A stretch of 64,000 nt of DNA, from the NCBI RefSeq assembly GCF_001438695.1, contig NZ_JQBH01000002.1:62001-126000 (forward strand), in the 5' to 3' direction. The position numbers and the translations under genes were made by a program. Of the stretch, positions 25,884-34,823 are shown piece by piece. The notes under the pieces were generated by a model, which worked only from the letters and a program-made list of their open reading frames with translations, did not search any database and was not told the DNA's origin. Positions within the stretch are counted from its first letter, which is position 1; each line of letters begins with the position of its first letter. The stretch comes from Fructobacillus fructosus KCTC 3544. Lineage in GTDB: Bacteria > Bacillota > Bacilli > Lactobacillales > Lactobacillaceae.

Positions 25884-26132
25884 ATGAACTTACCAATGAA
25901 TTCAAACACGGACTACTTGCGTCACAATCTCGAAATGAAGCGGGTTAAGTTTTCTGCCTTCTTCCTCCGTTTTCGTGACAATATCCTAAACAACCGTGAC
26001 AAGCGCGTTGCTCTTGAAGCTGGCCGCCAATACGAAGCGAAGCATCACCAAGCAGACGACTTGCTCACAAAGCGCGTGATTGCGGCAAACGATCGTTACG
26101 CTTACGGTTCACGTGCTACACGCCGTCATTAA
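25884..26132 (+). CDS. Small basic protein of unknown function, 82 aa
   Basis: Not recognised. Rich in Arg, Lys, Asn and His, with no membrane segment; central part (FFLRFRDNILNNRDKRVALEA) looks helical and amphipathic, so nucleic-acid or ribosome association is possible but unproven. Strong AGGAGG at 25871-25876, 7 nt before the ATG, a TATAGT box near 25850, and a proper terminator after the stop all support a real, well-translated gene. It is divergent from xerC, sharing about 130 nt of upstream DNA. Confidence 0.8.
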   Translation: MNLPMNSNTDYLRHNLEMKRVKFSAFFLRFRDNILNNRDKRVALEAGRQYEAKHHQADDLLTKRVIAANDRYAYGSRATRRH

Positions 26133-26139
26133 GATTACA

Positions 26140-26166
26140 AAGTCCCCTTTATCGGGGCTTTTTTAT
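26140..26166 (+). terminator. Terminator after the 82-aa gene
   Basis: CCCC-TTTAT-CGGGG stem followed by CTTTTTT. Confidence 0.85.
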
Positions 26167-26185
26167 TTGCAAATTTATATACAAA

Positions 26186-26222
26186 TAAAAACGATTCGTT
26201 TAAGATAAGCGAATCGTTTTTT
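26186..26222. terminator. Terminator after the UPF0210 gene
   Basis: AACGATTCG/CGAATCGTT stem with A- and T-tracts on both sides; 12 nt beyond the minus-strand stop. Confidence 0.88.
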
Positions 26223-26233
26223 ATGGTCACAAT

Positions 26234-27577
26234 TTAGTTCTTAAAGGAATGAATTGGCGCTGGTACGTGTCCCCCACGGTTGATAAATGCAGCAGAAGAC
26301 TTTTCCACCACGGGCATAACCGGTGCAGTACCAAGTAAACCACCATAGTCAACCATGTCGCCGACCTTGGTACCGTTTGTTGGCAAAATACGAACAGCCG
26401 TAGTCTTATTGTTTTGAATACCGATGGCTGCTTCATCCGCAATCATCGCAGAAATGGTCGTGGCTGGTGTTTCACCAGGAATGGCAATCATATCCAACCC
26501 AACCGAACAAACGGAAGTCATCGCTTCCAATTTCGCTAATGAAAGTGTTCCGGCCTTCACGGCGTCAATCATGCCGGCATCTTCGGAAACTGGAATGAAA
26601 GCGCCAGACAAGCCACCAACACCCTGAGCAGCCATCACGCCACCCTTCTTAACGGCATCGTTTAGGAGCATCAATGCAGCCGTAGTACCGTGCGCACCAA
26701 CTTGTTCCAAGCCAATGGCTTCCAAGACTTCGGCAACCGAATCCCCCCGGGCCGGTGTTGGCGCCAAGGAAAGATCGACGATGCCAAATTCAACCCCGAG
26801 GCGTTCGGCGGCTAAGGAACCAACCAATTGGCCAACTCGAGTAATCTTGAAAGCCGTCTTCTTAATGGTTTCGGCCACCGTTGTAATGGACTGTCCCTTG
26901 ACTTTATCCAAGGCACGCTTAACAACACCGGGACCTGAAACCCCAACGTTAATCACAACATCTGGTTCCGTTACACCATGAAAGGCACCAGCCATGAAGG
27001 GATTGTCTTCCACGGCATTGGCAAAAATAACCATTTTAGCGTTAGCTGTATCCGAAAGGTCGGTAATCTTCTTGACCGTTTCGCCCATCAACTTTACCGC
27101 ATCAAGGTTCATTCCAGCCTTAGAAGAACCAATGTTCACCGATGACATGACCAAATCCGTTTCAGTCAAGGCCCTTGGCAATGACTTGATTAACGCCAAG
27201 TCCCCGTGTGAAAAGCCTTTTTGAACAAGGGCTGAGTAGCCACCAACATAATCAACACCAACGGTCTTAGCTGCATCGTCAAGTGCGTGTGCTAGGAGCA
27301 AAATCTCTTCCTCGTTAGCAGAACCAGCCACCAAGGAAATGGGCGTGACCGAAATTCGCTTATTCGTGATGGGCACACCGTACTCACGTTCAATTTGTTC
27401 GGCAACCGCCACTAAATCTTTAGCGTAAGTGGTAATCTTTTTGTAAATGTTTTGAGCCGTTTCTTGGACAGATCCGCCGACAGTGTCAAGGAGAGAAATC
27501 CCCATCGTCACCGTTCGAATATCAAAATTGTCCTCTTCGACCATCTTAATGGTTTCTTCAATTTGCGTCGTTTCCAT
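26234..27577 (-). CDS. UPF0210 (PFL/DUF711) family protein
   Basis: Conserved protein of unknown biochemical role, distantly related to the glycyl-radical/PFL fold by family name. Seen: 447 aa, standard length, with conserved glycine-rich blocks ([40 protein letters not shown]) and [13 protein letters not shown]. It follows an ACT-domain gene (UPF0237) by about 30 nt; this two-gene unit is conserved across lactobacilli and streptococci. Confidence 0.94.
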   Translation of the reverse strand: METTQIEETIKMVEEDNFDIRTVTMGISLLDTVGGSVQETAQNIYKKITTYAKDLVAVAEQIEREYGVPITNKRISVTPISLVAGSANEEEILLLAHALDDAAKTVGVDYVGGYSALVQKGFSHGDLALIKSLPRALTETDLVMSSVNIGSSKAGMNLDAVKLMGETVKKITDLSDTANAKMVIFANAVEDNPFMAGAFHGVTEPDVVINVGVSGPGVVKRALDKVKGQSITTVAETIKKTAFKITRVGQLVGSLAAERLGVEFGIVDLSLAPTPARGDSVAEVLEAIGLEQVGAHGTTAALMLLNDAVKKGGVMAAQGVGGLSGAFIPVSEDAGMIDAVKAGTLSLAKLEAMTSVCSVGLDMIAIPGETPATTISAMIADEAAIGIQNNKTTAVRILPTNGTKVGDMVDYGGLLGTAPVMPVVEKSSAAFINRGGHVPAPIHSFKN

Positions 27578-27607
27578 GACAGTTATCCTTTAGTTTGCTT
27601 CGCCGAC

Positions 27608-27874
27608 TTAGATATGGGCCATTGCGTCAAAAATTTCTTCTCGCTGAACGTGAACTGACACGCCCATGGCCGTTCCCTTTTCCTTCAAAGCAGCGTGAAT
27701 TTCGTTAAAGGAATCTTCACCAGCAATTCCCACCAGCATGGACATTGTGAAGGTTGACGACATAATTGTCTGTGACAAATCCAAAATATTCACGCCATGG
27801 GTAGCTAGTTCAGTGGCAATGCCGGCCACGATTCCGGCCTTATCTTGTCCAACAACGGTTACAACAGCTTTCAT
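27608..27874 (-). CDS. ACT domain protein (UPF0237)
   Basis: 88-aa single ACT domain, a likely amino-acid-binding regulatory module. Seen: KAVVTVVGQDKAGIVAGIATEL with the ligand-binding turn, and NILDLSQTIMSSTFTMSMLV. Start 27874 follows GGAG at 5 nt; the longer frame reads back into the deoxyribosyltransferase gene and is unlikely. Upstream of the UPF0210 gene in a conserved pair. Confidence 0.93.
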   Translation of the reverse strand: MKAVVTVVGQDKAGIVAGIATELATHGVNILDLSQTIMSSTFTMSMLVGIAGEDSFNEIHAALKEKGTAMGVSVHVQREEIFDAMAHI

Positions 27875-27929
27875 TCTTTCTCCGCCTTTCGGTCGCATGT
27901 AATTAATGGGTAGCAAACAAGTCGTTTGA

Positions 27930-28373
27930 TTAGACGACTGCCCCATCGTAAGGAATTTTTTCGAGTTTTTCAAAGTCATAATCGGCCACGTCTTCGACTG
28001 AGTGCAAATAAGCCGTTAACGCCTGGGCAATCATGAGGTTCAACGTTACGTCGTCTTCTTTAATGACAATCACCGGGATTTTCTTGGCATAGGCATAGCC
28101 TAATTCCCAGGCCGTTCCAGAATCAGCATCGGCACCGTCAAAGTCAGACAAGGCAACAACCAAGTCACAATCATCAATTGCCTGAACGTCCGAAGCGTAA
28201 GTCACCTTCTGCCATTCCGGTGAAAACATTTCGTACTCTTCGTGTTGATGCTTACGTGGAGAGAAAACATCACCGATTTGGGGATGTTCAGCTAACACTT
28301 TTTCCAAACGCTCGACCTGTGCGACCTGCGTTTTTGAAAAAAAGGGACCAGCTAGATAAACTCGTTTTGCCAT
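27930..28373 (-). CDS. Nucleoside 2-deoxyribosyltransferase
   Basis: Exchanges bases between deoxynucleosides, a purine/pyrimidine salvage step typical of lactobacilli. Seen: 147 aa; VYLAGPFFS at the N-terminus, SDFDGADADSGTAWELGYAYA containing the conserved D and catalytic E, and VIVIKEDD. Length and motif order match the family. The UPF0237/UPF0210 pair follows 55 nt downstream; a terminator upstream separates it from mvaS. Confidence 0.93.
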   Translation of the reverse strand: MAKRVYLAGPFFSKTQVAQVERLEKVLAEHPQIGDVFSPRKHQHEEYEMFSPEWQKVTYASDVQAIDDCDLVVALSDFDGADADSGTAWELGYAYAKKIPVIVIKEDDVTLNLMIAQALTAYLHSVEDVADYDFEKLEKIPYDGAVV

Positions 28374-28454
28374 GATAAACTCCTTCTTTCTGTCTTGAAA
28401 CTAGTTTATCAAAAAAAACGATGTCAAGGCGATGACTTTCGCAAAAAATTGTAA

Positions 28455-28482
28455 CAAAAAAGTCGGCAAACCCGACTTTTTT
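28455..28482. terminator. Terminator after mvaS
   Basis: AGTCGG/CCCGACT stem (loop CAAA) with A6 and T6 flanks just after the mvaS stop. Confidence 0.88.
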
Positions 28483-28489
28483 ACTTACC

Positions 28490-29659
28490 CTATTTTTTGT
28501 ATTGGTACTGACGGTAATGCCCCTGCCAGCCCAGAAACTCACAACGACCCGTCTGACCAGGTGCTTCTGATCGAACATCCCCACTTGAATCAAAGAGCTG
28601 ACTTGTAAACATGGTTTCGTATTCAAAAAGCGATAACTGTCGCCGCTTATCCAGCATTTCTTGGACATTCTGCTGCGACAACACTTTCTGATAGCCAATC
28701 GTCAACGTTAGGGAGAAGAGTTCCGCTTCGGCACCAGAGCCAAAGGAGAAGAGTCCAATCCGATCACCGGCTGCCAGCTCCTCCGAACGGTCCAAGAGAG
28801 ACAAAAGCGATAGATACAAGGAACCAGTGTAAAGATTTCCCACCAAACGGTTGTAGTACTGGGATTCCGTCAATCGCTTTCGTAATGCCACTTGTCGCTC
28901 CTCATCCACTTCTGGCAGGATTTGTTCGAGGGCTTTCTTCCCCATCTTGGTATAGGGCAAATGGAAAGCAAAACCGGCAAAATCGGACAAAGAACGCTGG
29001 TTTTGTACCTTATAGCGCTGCCAAAGAGCCAAAAACATGTCCTTGTAAACATCGGTTGACTGATGACCATCCACTAGGGCAATGTCAGAGTCAATTGGTC
29101 GCCAAAAGTCAGGTTCGTCTTGCACCATATAAACGCTGTCATCATTAATTTCGGCAATCTTTGGATCAGTCGAAATCAGCATGGCCACCGCCCCAGCTCC
29201 CTGGGTAACTTCGCCCGGTGTGTGTAAGCCATAACGCGCCACGTCCGCTGCAATCACCAGGACTTTTTTATCGGGATGAAGCGAAACAAAGTCTTTCGCC
29301 TGCATCAGGGCAAAGGTACCGCCGTAACAGGCCTGTTTGACTTCAATCGCTCGGATGTCATCCTTTAGACCGAGAAAATTTTTCGCAAAGATAGCAGCCG
29401 ACTTGGAGTTATCGACGCCCGATTCCGTTCCAAAGAGGAGCATCTCGATGTCAACGGTTGAAACCGTTTTTAACAAAGTCGCTGCCGCATTGACCCCCAT
29501 CGTCACCACGTCTTCATAGTTTGGCAGAACGGACTGTTGACTTTGCCCGATACCGATTGTGTACTTATCGGGTTCTTCCCCCCGGGCTTTCGCTAGCTCA
29601 ACCATGTCGAGCGAAAAGCCAGGCGTATAAAACGTCATTTGTTCGATTCCAACAGTCAT
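28490..29659 (-). CDS. mvaS: Hydroxymethylglutaryl-CoA synthase
   Basis: Condenses acetyl-CoA and acetoacetyl-CoA in the mevalonate route to isoprenoids, the route of most lactic acid bacteria. Seen: 389 aa; catalytic Cys in VKQACYGGTFALM, the general acid region early in the chain, AFHLPYTKMG with the conserved His, and GSGAEAELFS. ATG 29659 follows AAAGGA; the frame continues 11 unsupported codons upstream. No other mevalonate gene is in the window. Confidence 0.95.
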   Translation of the reverse strand: MTVGIEQMTFYTPGFSLDMVELAKARGEEPDKYTIGIGQSQQSVLPNYEDVVTMGVNAAATLLKTVSTVDIEMLLFGTESGVDNSKSAAIFAKNFLGLKDDIRAIEVKQACYGGTFALMQAKDFVSLHPDKKVLVIAADVARYGLHTPGEVTQGAGAVAMLISTDPKIAEINDDSVYMVQDEPDFWRPIDSDIALVDGHQSTDVYKDMFLALWQRYKVQNQRSLSDFAGFAFHLPYTKMGKKALEQILPEVDEERQVALRKRLTESQYYNRLVGNLYTGSLYLSLLSLLDRSEELAAGDRIGLFSFGSGAEAELFSLTLTIGYQKVLSQQNVQEMLDKRRQLSLFEYETMFTSQLFDSSGDVRSEAPGQTGRCEFLGWQGHYRQYQYKK

Positions 29660-29679
29660 TTTAACAATCCTTTCAATAC

Positions 29680-29701
29680 AAAAAGGGCTCATGAGCCCTT
29701 G
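29680..29701 (-). terminator. Terminator after the YkpA-like ABC-F gene
   Basis: AAGGGCTC/GAGCCCTT palindrome followed by T5 on the minus strand, between the ABC-F stop and mvaS. Confidence 0.85.
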
Positions 29702-29710
29702 CCGTATTTT

Positions 29711-31336
29711 TTAATCGTAAAGTGCTTTAACCTTTGCTTGGATAGCATCAGAAGAAATAAATTCATCATAAGTGGTATCCAAACGATCCACCACGCCCTT
29801 GTTCGAAACTTCAACAATGTGGTTAGCCGTCGTTTCCAGGAATTCATGATCGTGTGACGTCATGATGACGGAGCCCTTGAAGGCTGTTACGGCTTCGTTC
29901 AGCGATTGGATGGATTCCAAATCCAAGTGGTTCGTTGGGTCATCCAGTAGCAAGACATTGGCCTTCAAAAGCATCAACTTGGCTAAGACGATGCGGACCT
30001 TCTCGCCCCCGGATAATACCTTGATTTGCTTCAAGGCATCGTCGCCCTTGAAGAGCATTTGACCAAGCATACCGCGCAGCGATGTGTTGTCCTTTTGTTC
30101 TTCTTCGGCAAAGTCGCGCAACCAATCCAAGATGACCTTTTCCTGATCATCAAAGTTGTCATTCAAATCTTTAGCAAGGTAGGACTGGGACGTCGTCACA
30201 CCCCAGGTAACCGAACCAGTATCCGGTTCCATTGTACCGGCAAGAATTTGCATCAAAGTCGTCGTGGCCAAATCCGAACGGGACAAAATGGCAATTTTAT
30301 CACCAGGACGGCCGGTAAAGCTGATGTTGTCCAAGACTTTTTCACCATCAATGGACTTTGAAATGCCTTCGACTTTAACCAAATCGTTTCCCATTTCTCG
30401 GTTAATTGGGAAAGAAATGTAAGGATACTTACGTGATGAAGGCTTGATATCATCCAAAGTAATCTTATCCAACTGCTTCTTACGAGCCGTGGCTTGCTTG
30501 GACTTCGACGCGTTAGCAGAAAAACGGGCCACGAATTCTTGCAACTGCTTAATTTGCTCTTCCTTCTTGGCGTTTTGCTGTGAAGCCAAACGTTGGGCCA
30601 GCTCAGCAGACTCACGCCAAAAGTCATAGTTTCCAACAAATGGCGTAATCTTGCCGTAGTCAACATCCAGGATGTTTGTTGAAACCACGTTCAAGAAGTG
30701 TCGATCGTGGGAAACAACAATAACCAGGTTTTCAAAGTCGGCTAGGAAGTTCTCTAACCAGGCAATGGTTTGCACGTCCAATCCGTTAGTCGGCTCATCA
30801 AGAACCAGAATGTCGGGATTGCCAAACAAAGCTTGTGCCAACAGCACCTTCACCTTGTCGTTTTCAGTCAACTCGCCCATCAACGTGTAGTGCATGGATT
30901 CATCGATTCCCAGTTTCGTGAGCAGCTGAGCTGCTTCCGCTTCGGCATTCCAACCATCCAACTCTTCGAATTCGGCTGACAAGTCCCCGACGCGAACACC
31001 ATCTTCATCCGAAAAATCAGGCTTTGCATAAATGGCATCCATCTCCGTCTTCACTTCGTGAAGGCGTTTGTGTCCCTGAATAACCGTATCCAATACCGTA
31101 TATTCATCAAAGGCAAAGTGGTCCTGTTGCAAGGACGACATACGAGAACCCGCAGTAATGTTAATCGAGCCCTCGGTTGGTTCCAACTCACCCTGCAAGA
31201 GCTTTAGAAAAGTCGACTTACCAGCACCATTGGCACCGATAATGCCATAAGTGTGGCCCGGAACTAATTTTAAGTTCACGTCCTGATAGAGCTTCTTACC
31301 AGAAAATGAAAAAGACATATCTGAAACTGTAATCAC
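29711..31336 (-). CDS. ABC-F ATPase, YkpA/YbiT-like
   Basis: Soluble tandem ATPase of the ABC-F family, probably acting at the ribosome. Seen: 541 aa; NBD1 Walker A GANGAGKST, Walker B ILVLDEPTNGLD; linker with KQATARKKQLDK; NBD2 signature LSGGEKVRI and LLLDDPTNHLD. NBD2 lacks a normal Walker A: the position reads SRSDLATTT without the GK[ST]. The start is GTG at 31336, since AGGGAGG-type sequence GGAGG precedes it by 8 nt; an in-frame TTG seven codons upstream overlaps that site. Confidence 0.92.
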   Translation of the reverse strand: MITVSDMSFSFSGKKLYQDVNLKLVPGHTYGIIGANGAGKSTFLKLLQGELEPTEGSINITAGSRMSSLQQDHFAFDEYTVLDTVIQGHKRLHEVKTEMDAIYAKPDFSDEDGVRVGDLSAEFEELDGWNAEAEAAQLLTKLGIDESMHYTLMGELTENDKVKVLLAQALFGNPDILVLDEPTNGLDVQTIAWLENFLADFENLVIVVSHDRHFLNVVSTNILDVDYGKITPFVGNYDFWRESAELAQRLASQQNAKKEEQIKQLQEFVARFSANASKSKQATARKKQLDKITLDDIKPSSRKYPYISFPINREMGNDLVKVEGISKSIDGEKVLDNISFTGRPGDKIAILSRSDLATTTLMQILAGTMEPDTGSVTWGVTTSQSYLAKDLNDNFDDQEKVILDWLRDFAEEEQKDNTSLRGMLGQMLFKGDDALKQIKVLSGGEKVRIVLAKLMLLKANVLLLDDPTNHLDLESIQSLNEAVTAFKGSVIMTSHDHEFLETTANHIVEVSNKGVVDRLDTTYDEFISSDAIQAKVKALYD

Positions 31337-31390
31337 GGTGTTTCCCTCCGTATTCAATAAATGTGATATTAACCTTATAATAGTCTAACA

Positions 31391-31418
31391 GAAAAGCGCC
31401 CTTAATTGGGCGCTTTTC
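31391..31418. terminator. Terminator after the 131-aa membrane protein gene
   Basis: GAAAAGCGCCC/GGGCGCTTTTC palindromic stem with a short loop. Confidence 0.85.
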
Positions 31419-31430
31419 TCAATCGAATCA

Positions 31431-31826
31431 TTAAATATCGCGGTAGCCACCATCGACGGGGAGCTCGTTTTCGTCAGGATCATCACTCGTGTTTGCCAAA
31501 TAGGTAAAGAAAGTGAGTACCAGGTACAAAAATGCCAAATAATAGCCATAAGTATCGTTAACTAAACTAAAGAGCCAATTTGACAAAAGAGCAAAAACCA
31601 ATGGCTGGACAAAGACATAGTAAAAGCGAAAGCCGCGTTTGCGAATGGCATAGCCAAAGGCTAATGCAAAGCCACCATTTAGAAAAAAGTACACAAAAGT
31701 GACCTTTGTCAGGGTTGACCAATCAAAATAGGAAGCAATGAAAGGCAGAACGAGCGTCACAACGAGAAGCCCCAACAACCAATTCCCGACCTTATTTCGA
31801 AATAACTTGTTCATGTTCATTTGCAT
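31431..31826 (-). CDS. Small integral membrane protein, function unknown
   Basis: 131 aa with four likely membrane segments (about residues 12-33, 38-58, 67-88, 93-114) and an acidic C-terminal tail (DDPDENELPVDGG). No family recognised with confidence. Start 31826 follows GGGGA; a second ATG lies two codons later. Located just downstream of rsmE (86 nt), possibly in the same transcription unit. Confidence 0.75.
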   Translation of the reverse strand: MQMNMNKLFRNKVGNWLLGLLVVTLVLPFIASYFDWSTLTKVTFVYFFLNGGFALAFGYAIRKRGFRFYYVFVQPLVFALLSNWLFSLVNDTYGYYLAFLYLVLTFFTYLANTSDDPDENELPVDGGYRDI

Positions 31827-31911
31827 CAACTGTCCCCGTTTACTCTTGTTTATTCGTTCTCCATTATATGTGCTTTCAACTGACGGGGCAAGCAAATCAT
31901 GAAATCAACAG

Positions 31912-32652
31912 TTAATCTGCTAACTCCCAAACCACGGATAGCGCACTCAGTGTATACAATGGTGCCGTTTCTGCTCGAAGAATTCGCGGACCAAGACCTG
32001 CCGGCTGAAAGCCCTCCTGTTGGAGTTGCGCCACTTCCGCTTCCGAAAGGCCACCTTCCGGACCAAAAAGAACCGCCAATCGCTGACCGGCCTGGGCCGA
32101 CTCAGCGACTTTTAAAAGCGTCGCCTTCTCCCCTTCCTTCGCTGACTCTTCCCAGGCGACCAAGCCCAGGTCTTTATCAGTTTGCAAAGCGTCCTCATAG
32201 GACATAAAGAGAATTTCAGGAACCACGAGCCGGTGCGATTGTTCGGCAGCGTTCAAAGCGATTTTTTGTAGTCGTGCCAGCTTTTTTTCCTGCTGCTTGC
32301 CCCAATCCACGACCGTCCGCGCCATCTTGGTTAAAACAATTCGGTTAACGCCCAATTCCGTCGCCTTTTGAACAAACCAGTCCGTTCGGTCGTTTTTGAC
32401 CGGTGAAACAATGAGGGTTACATCAACCGGTAGCTCGACCGACTGCTCTTTCTCTTCGAGTACCGTTACCTCGGCTTCATCGCCTGACAAAGTCGTTAAT
32501 TCAGCAATCACTAATCGCTGGTTATTATCCACAAATTCAGCCTTCGTTCCGACTTTGGCACGGCGCACTCGGACCAAATGATGGAAAACCGGCTGGTTTT
32601 TATTCAAATGAATGACTTGTTCAATTGGTTCATCTAAGAAATATCGGTGCAT
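31912..32652 (-). CDS. rsmE: 16S rRNA (uracil(1498)-N(3))-methyltransferase
   Basis: SPOUT-class enzyme making m3U1498 in the decoding centre. Seen: 246 aa; N-terminal PUA-like part (MHRYFLD, FHHLVRVRR) and the C-terminal knot with VLFGPEGGLSEAEV and LGPRILRAETAPLYTLSAL, which are hallmark blocks. It starts 10 nt after prmA, a conserved pair, with AGGAG spanning the prmA stop. Confidence 0.95.
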   Translation of the reverse strand: MHRYFLDEPIEQVIHLNKNQPVFHHLVRVRRAKVGTKAEFVDNNQRLVIAELTTLSGDEAEVTVLEEKEQSVELPVDVTLIVSPVKNDRTDWFVQKATELGVNRIVLTKMARTVVDWGKQQEKKLARLQKIALNAAEQSHRLVVPEILFMSYEDALQTDKDLGLVAWEESAKEGEKATLLKVAESAQAGQRLAVLFGPEGGLSEAEVAQLQQEGFQPAGLGPRILRAETAPLYTLSALSVVWELAD

Positions 32653-32661
32653 CTGTTTCTC

Positions 32662-33555
32662 CTAGGCCGTCACGTCTTCTGGCAATCGGCAAATGAAGGC
32701 GTGCCAAGTGGCGGACTGCATCTTTTGTTCAATCGCGAAACCGGCGTCTTGCAGCGCTTGTTCAATCTCTTCCTCGACGTCGTCGTAGATTCCAGAAACC
32801 AAGAACAAGCCGCCCTTTTTGAGGACCTGACGAACTTGCGGAATTAAAGGCAAAATGACGTCCGCTAAAATATTCGCCAACACCAAATCGATGCCGGTAT
32901 TAATAAAGTCGGTTGGAACGTCTTGCATCAAATCCGAGGCAACCACTTGAACATCCTTTGCCACTGGATTGAGTGCCAAATTTTCTTCGGCCGTTTGAAC
33001 CGCAGCCGCATCGATATCGGTTGCCAATAACTCACCAACGCCAAGGTACTTGGCGGCCACGGCCAGAACGCCAGACCCAGTTCCCACGTCTATGGTTTTT
33101 TCACCACCGCGAACGACCGTTTCCAAGGCTTGCAACATCAGTGCCGTCGTTGGGTGCGTACCAGTCCCGAAGGCTTGGTCCGGATCCATGACAATCAGTT
33201 GTTCGCTCGCTTGCTCTGGTTGATATTCTTCCCATTTTGGCACCACCGTAAAGCGGTTGGTTACCCGACTGGCATGGTAATAATTCTTCCATTCGTTTTC
33301 AAAAGTCGTCGACGACAGCGCTTCATTCACCACTGGCTTTGATTGAACCGCCAAACCCTGCTCTTCCAATAACTGTAAGCCAATTTGGTAGGCCTGTACA
33401 CGCTCCTGCCAACCTTCTTTGCTCTGATCCTCGTAAATCGTCAGCTTTTGCTCGTCCTGTTGTACCCCATCGGCACCTAAATCAATTAACACGGAGACAA
33501 CAAAATCCTGTAACTCCGCCGGCACTTTCCAAGTAACTTCTTGATACGTGGCCAT
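32662..33555 (-). CDS. prmA: Ribosomal protein L11 methyltransferase
   Basis: Methylates L11. Seen: 297 aa; family N-terminus WKVPAEL, then the SAM site DVGTGSGVLAVAA, QAFGTGTHPTTAL and LANILADVI (NPPY-like position). ATG 33555 chosen since AAGGAGG lies 6 nt upstream; the 18 codons before it cover a terminator hairpin. Forms a unit with rsmE. Confidence 0.95.
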   Translation of the reverse strand: MATYQEVTWKVPAELQDFVVSVLIDLGADGVQQDEQKLTIYEDQSKEGWQERVQAYQIGLQLLEEQGLAVQSKPVVNEALSSTTFENEWKNYYHASRVTNRFTVVPKWEEYQPEQASEQLIVMDPDQAFGTGTHPTTALMLQALETVVRGGEKTIDVGTGSGVLAVAAKYLGVGELLATDIDAAAVQTAEENLALNPVAKDVQVVASDLMQDVPTDFINTGIDLVLANILADVILPLIPQVRQVLKKGGLFLVSGIYDDVEEEIEQALQDAGFAIEQKMQSATWHAFICRLPEDVTA

Positions 33556-33573
33556 TAAGGTCCTCCTTGACTG

Positions 33574-33597
33574 AAAAAAGGGACCAACTGTCCCTTC
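33574..33597 (-). terminator. Terminator after the dehydrogenase gene
   Basis: AAGGGAC/GTCCCTT stem followed by T5-T6, between the dehydrogenase stop and prmA. Confidence 0.82.
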
Positions 33598-33610
33598 TGC
33601 GTTTTGCATC

Positions 33611-34708
33611 CTAGTTTTTGTTTCCTTCTTTGGCTTCTACACCATCCGTTGCCACATCGATAACGACTTTACCCAGACTATGGTGACTGGCCACGTCTTG
33701 GAAGGCCAAACGAACGTTATCGACTGATAAGCCAGCGTACACCTTCGTCACCGTTGAATGGAGAACGCCCTGATCAAAGAGCGTCGCCATTTGTTGTAGC
33801 ATTTGTCCCTGTTCGGACAAAAAGAGGTCGTTATTACCACGAGCCAACATGAAGACCCAGGTAAAGCTAGCGGACTTGGGTTTCAACTCTCCCAATTCCA
33901 ATGGCAAAGTCGATCCCACAATGGCCGCAATCCGACCGTAAGGACGAATCAACTGCACCATGGCGTCCCAATAGGTCATGGTGTCCTGTAGATTAGCAAT
34001 GTAATCAACCTGGTGGAAACCAGCATCAGCCAGTTGTGTTGGCAAATCGTCATGATAATTAACGACGAAGTCGGCTCCCATTTGCCGCACCCATTGCGTT
34101 GATTCCTTTTGACCAGCCGTCGCAATGACCGTTAAGCCCATGTATTTAGCTAGTTGAATCAAGATTGAACCAACACCGCCGGCTCCGTTGATCACAAGCA
34201 ACGACTGTCCCTTGGCCGCGTCTTTTTCCACTGGAAGACTAAAGCCATGGTGCAAAATATCATGGGCCGTAATCGCCGTCAAAGGCATCGCAGCGGCCTC
34301 ACTATCCGACAAACTCTCGGGGGCCTTGGCGACCATTTGGTAATCAATCACTTGATACTCAGCATCAGCACCCTGCTTTTGTTGCTTGCCAGCATAGTAG
34401 ACGCGGTCACCAATGGTAAAGCCACTCACATCCTGCCCCATTGCCATGACACGGCCAACGACATCCAAACCGAAAATACGGAAGTCGCCCTTTTCCTTAT
34501 AACCCGACCGCATTTTAACGTCGACCGGGTTCACTGAGGTGGCCAAAACCTGAACGAGTAACTCATTGCTCTTCGGGTCTGGTACGGGCAGTGTTCGTTC
34601 ACTAAACGATTCCTCATCAGAAAGTGGACTTACATGGGTAATCCCAACAGCTCGCATTTTTTGGTGAAAGCCACCCATTATTGTATCCATAACATTTTTA
34701 AAAGGCAT
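33611..34708 (-). CDS. Zinc-type alcohol dehydrogenase-like / quinone oxidoreductase family protein
   Basis: MDR-superfamily NADPH oxidoreductase. Seen: 365 aa; GroES-like N-terminal part (TSVNPVDVKMRSG, FGLDVVGRV), Rossmann motif INGAGGVGSILIQLA. No catalytic-zinc cysteine or structural zinc tetrad is visible, so it should be a zinc-free reductase of the ZADH/YogA kind; substrate unknown. AAAGGAG precedes the first ATG, making the 17 residues before the family start (MRAVGIT) probably genuine. Confidence 0.88.
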   Translation of the reverse strand: MPFKNVMDTIMGGFHQKMRAVGITHVSPLSDEESFSERTLPVPDPKSNELLVQVLATSVNPVDVKMRSGYKEKGDFRIFGLDVVGRVMAMGQDVSGFTIGDRVYYAGKQQKQGADAEYQVIDYQMVAKAPESLSDSEAAAMPLTAITAHDILHHGFSLPVEKDAAKGQSLLVINGAGGVGSILIQLAKYMGLTVIATAGQKESTQWVRQMGADFVVNYHDDLPTQLADAGFHQVDYIANLQDTMTYWDAMVQLIRPYGRIAAIVGSTLPLELGELKPKSASFTWVFMLARGNNDLFLSEQGQMLQQMATLFDQGVLHSTVTKVYAGLSVDNVRLAFQDVASHHSLGKVVIDVATDGVEAKEGNKN

Positions 34709-34823
34709 GGTTCACTCCTTTAAAATATCCATCCAGATTGGTCAATTTTAACCCAGTTCCCAGTCTTTCTTGTTTTTCTTTTGCCAAAGTCAGCGCCGTT
34801 TGCTCACGTTGCCAGCAGTCCCC

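Noticed and set aside
27875-27979. Longer version of the ACT-domain protein (123 aa)
   Set aside because: The extra N-terminus overlaps the deoxyribosyltransferase gene and lacks a ribosome site; ATG 27874 has GGAG at 5 nt.
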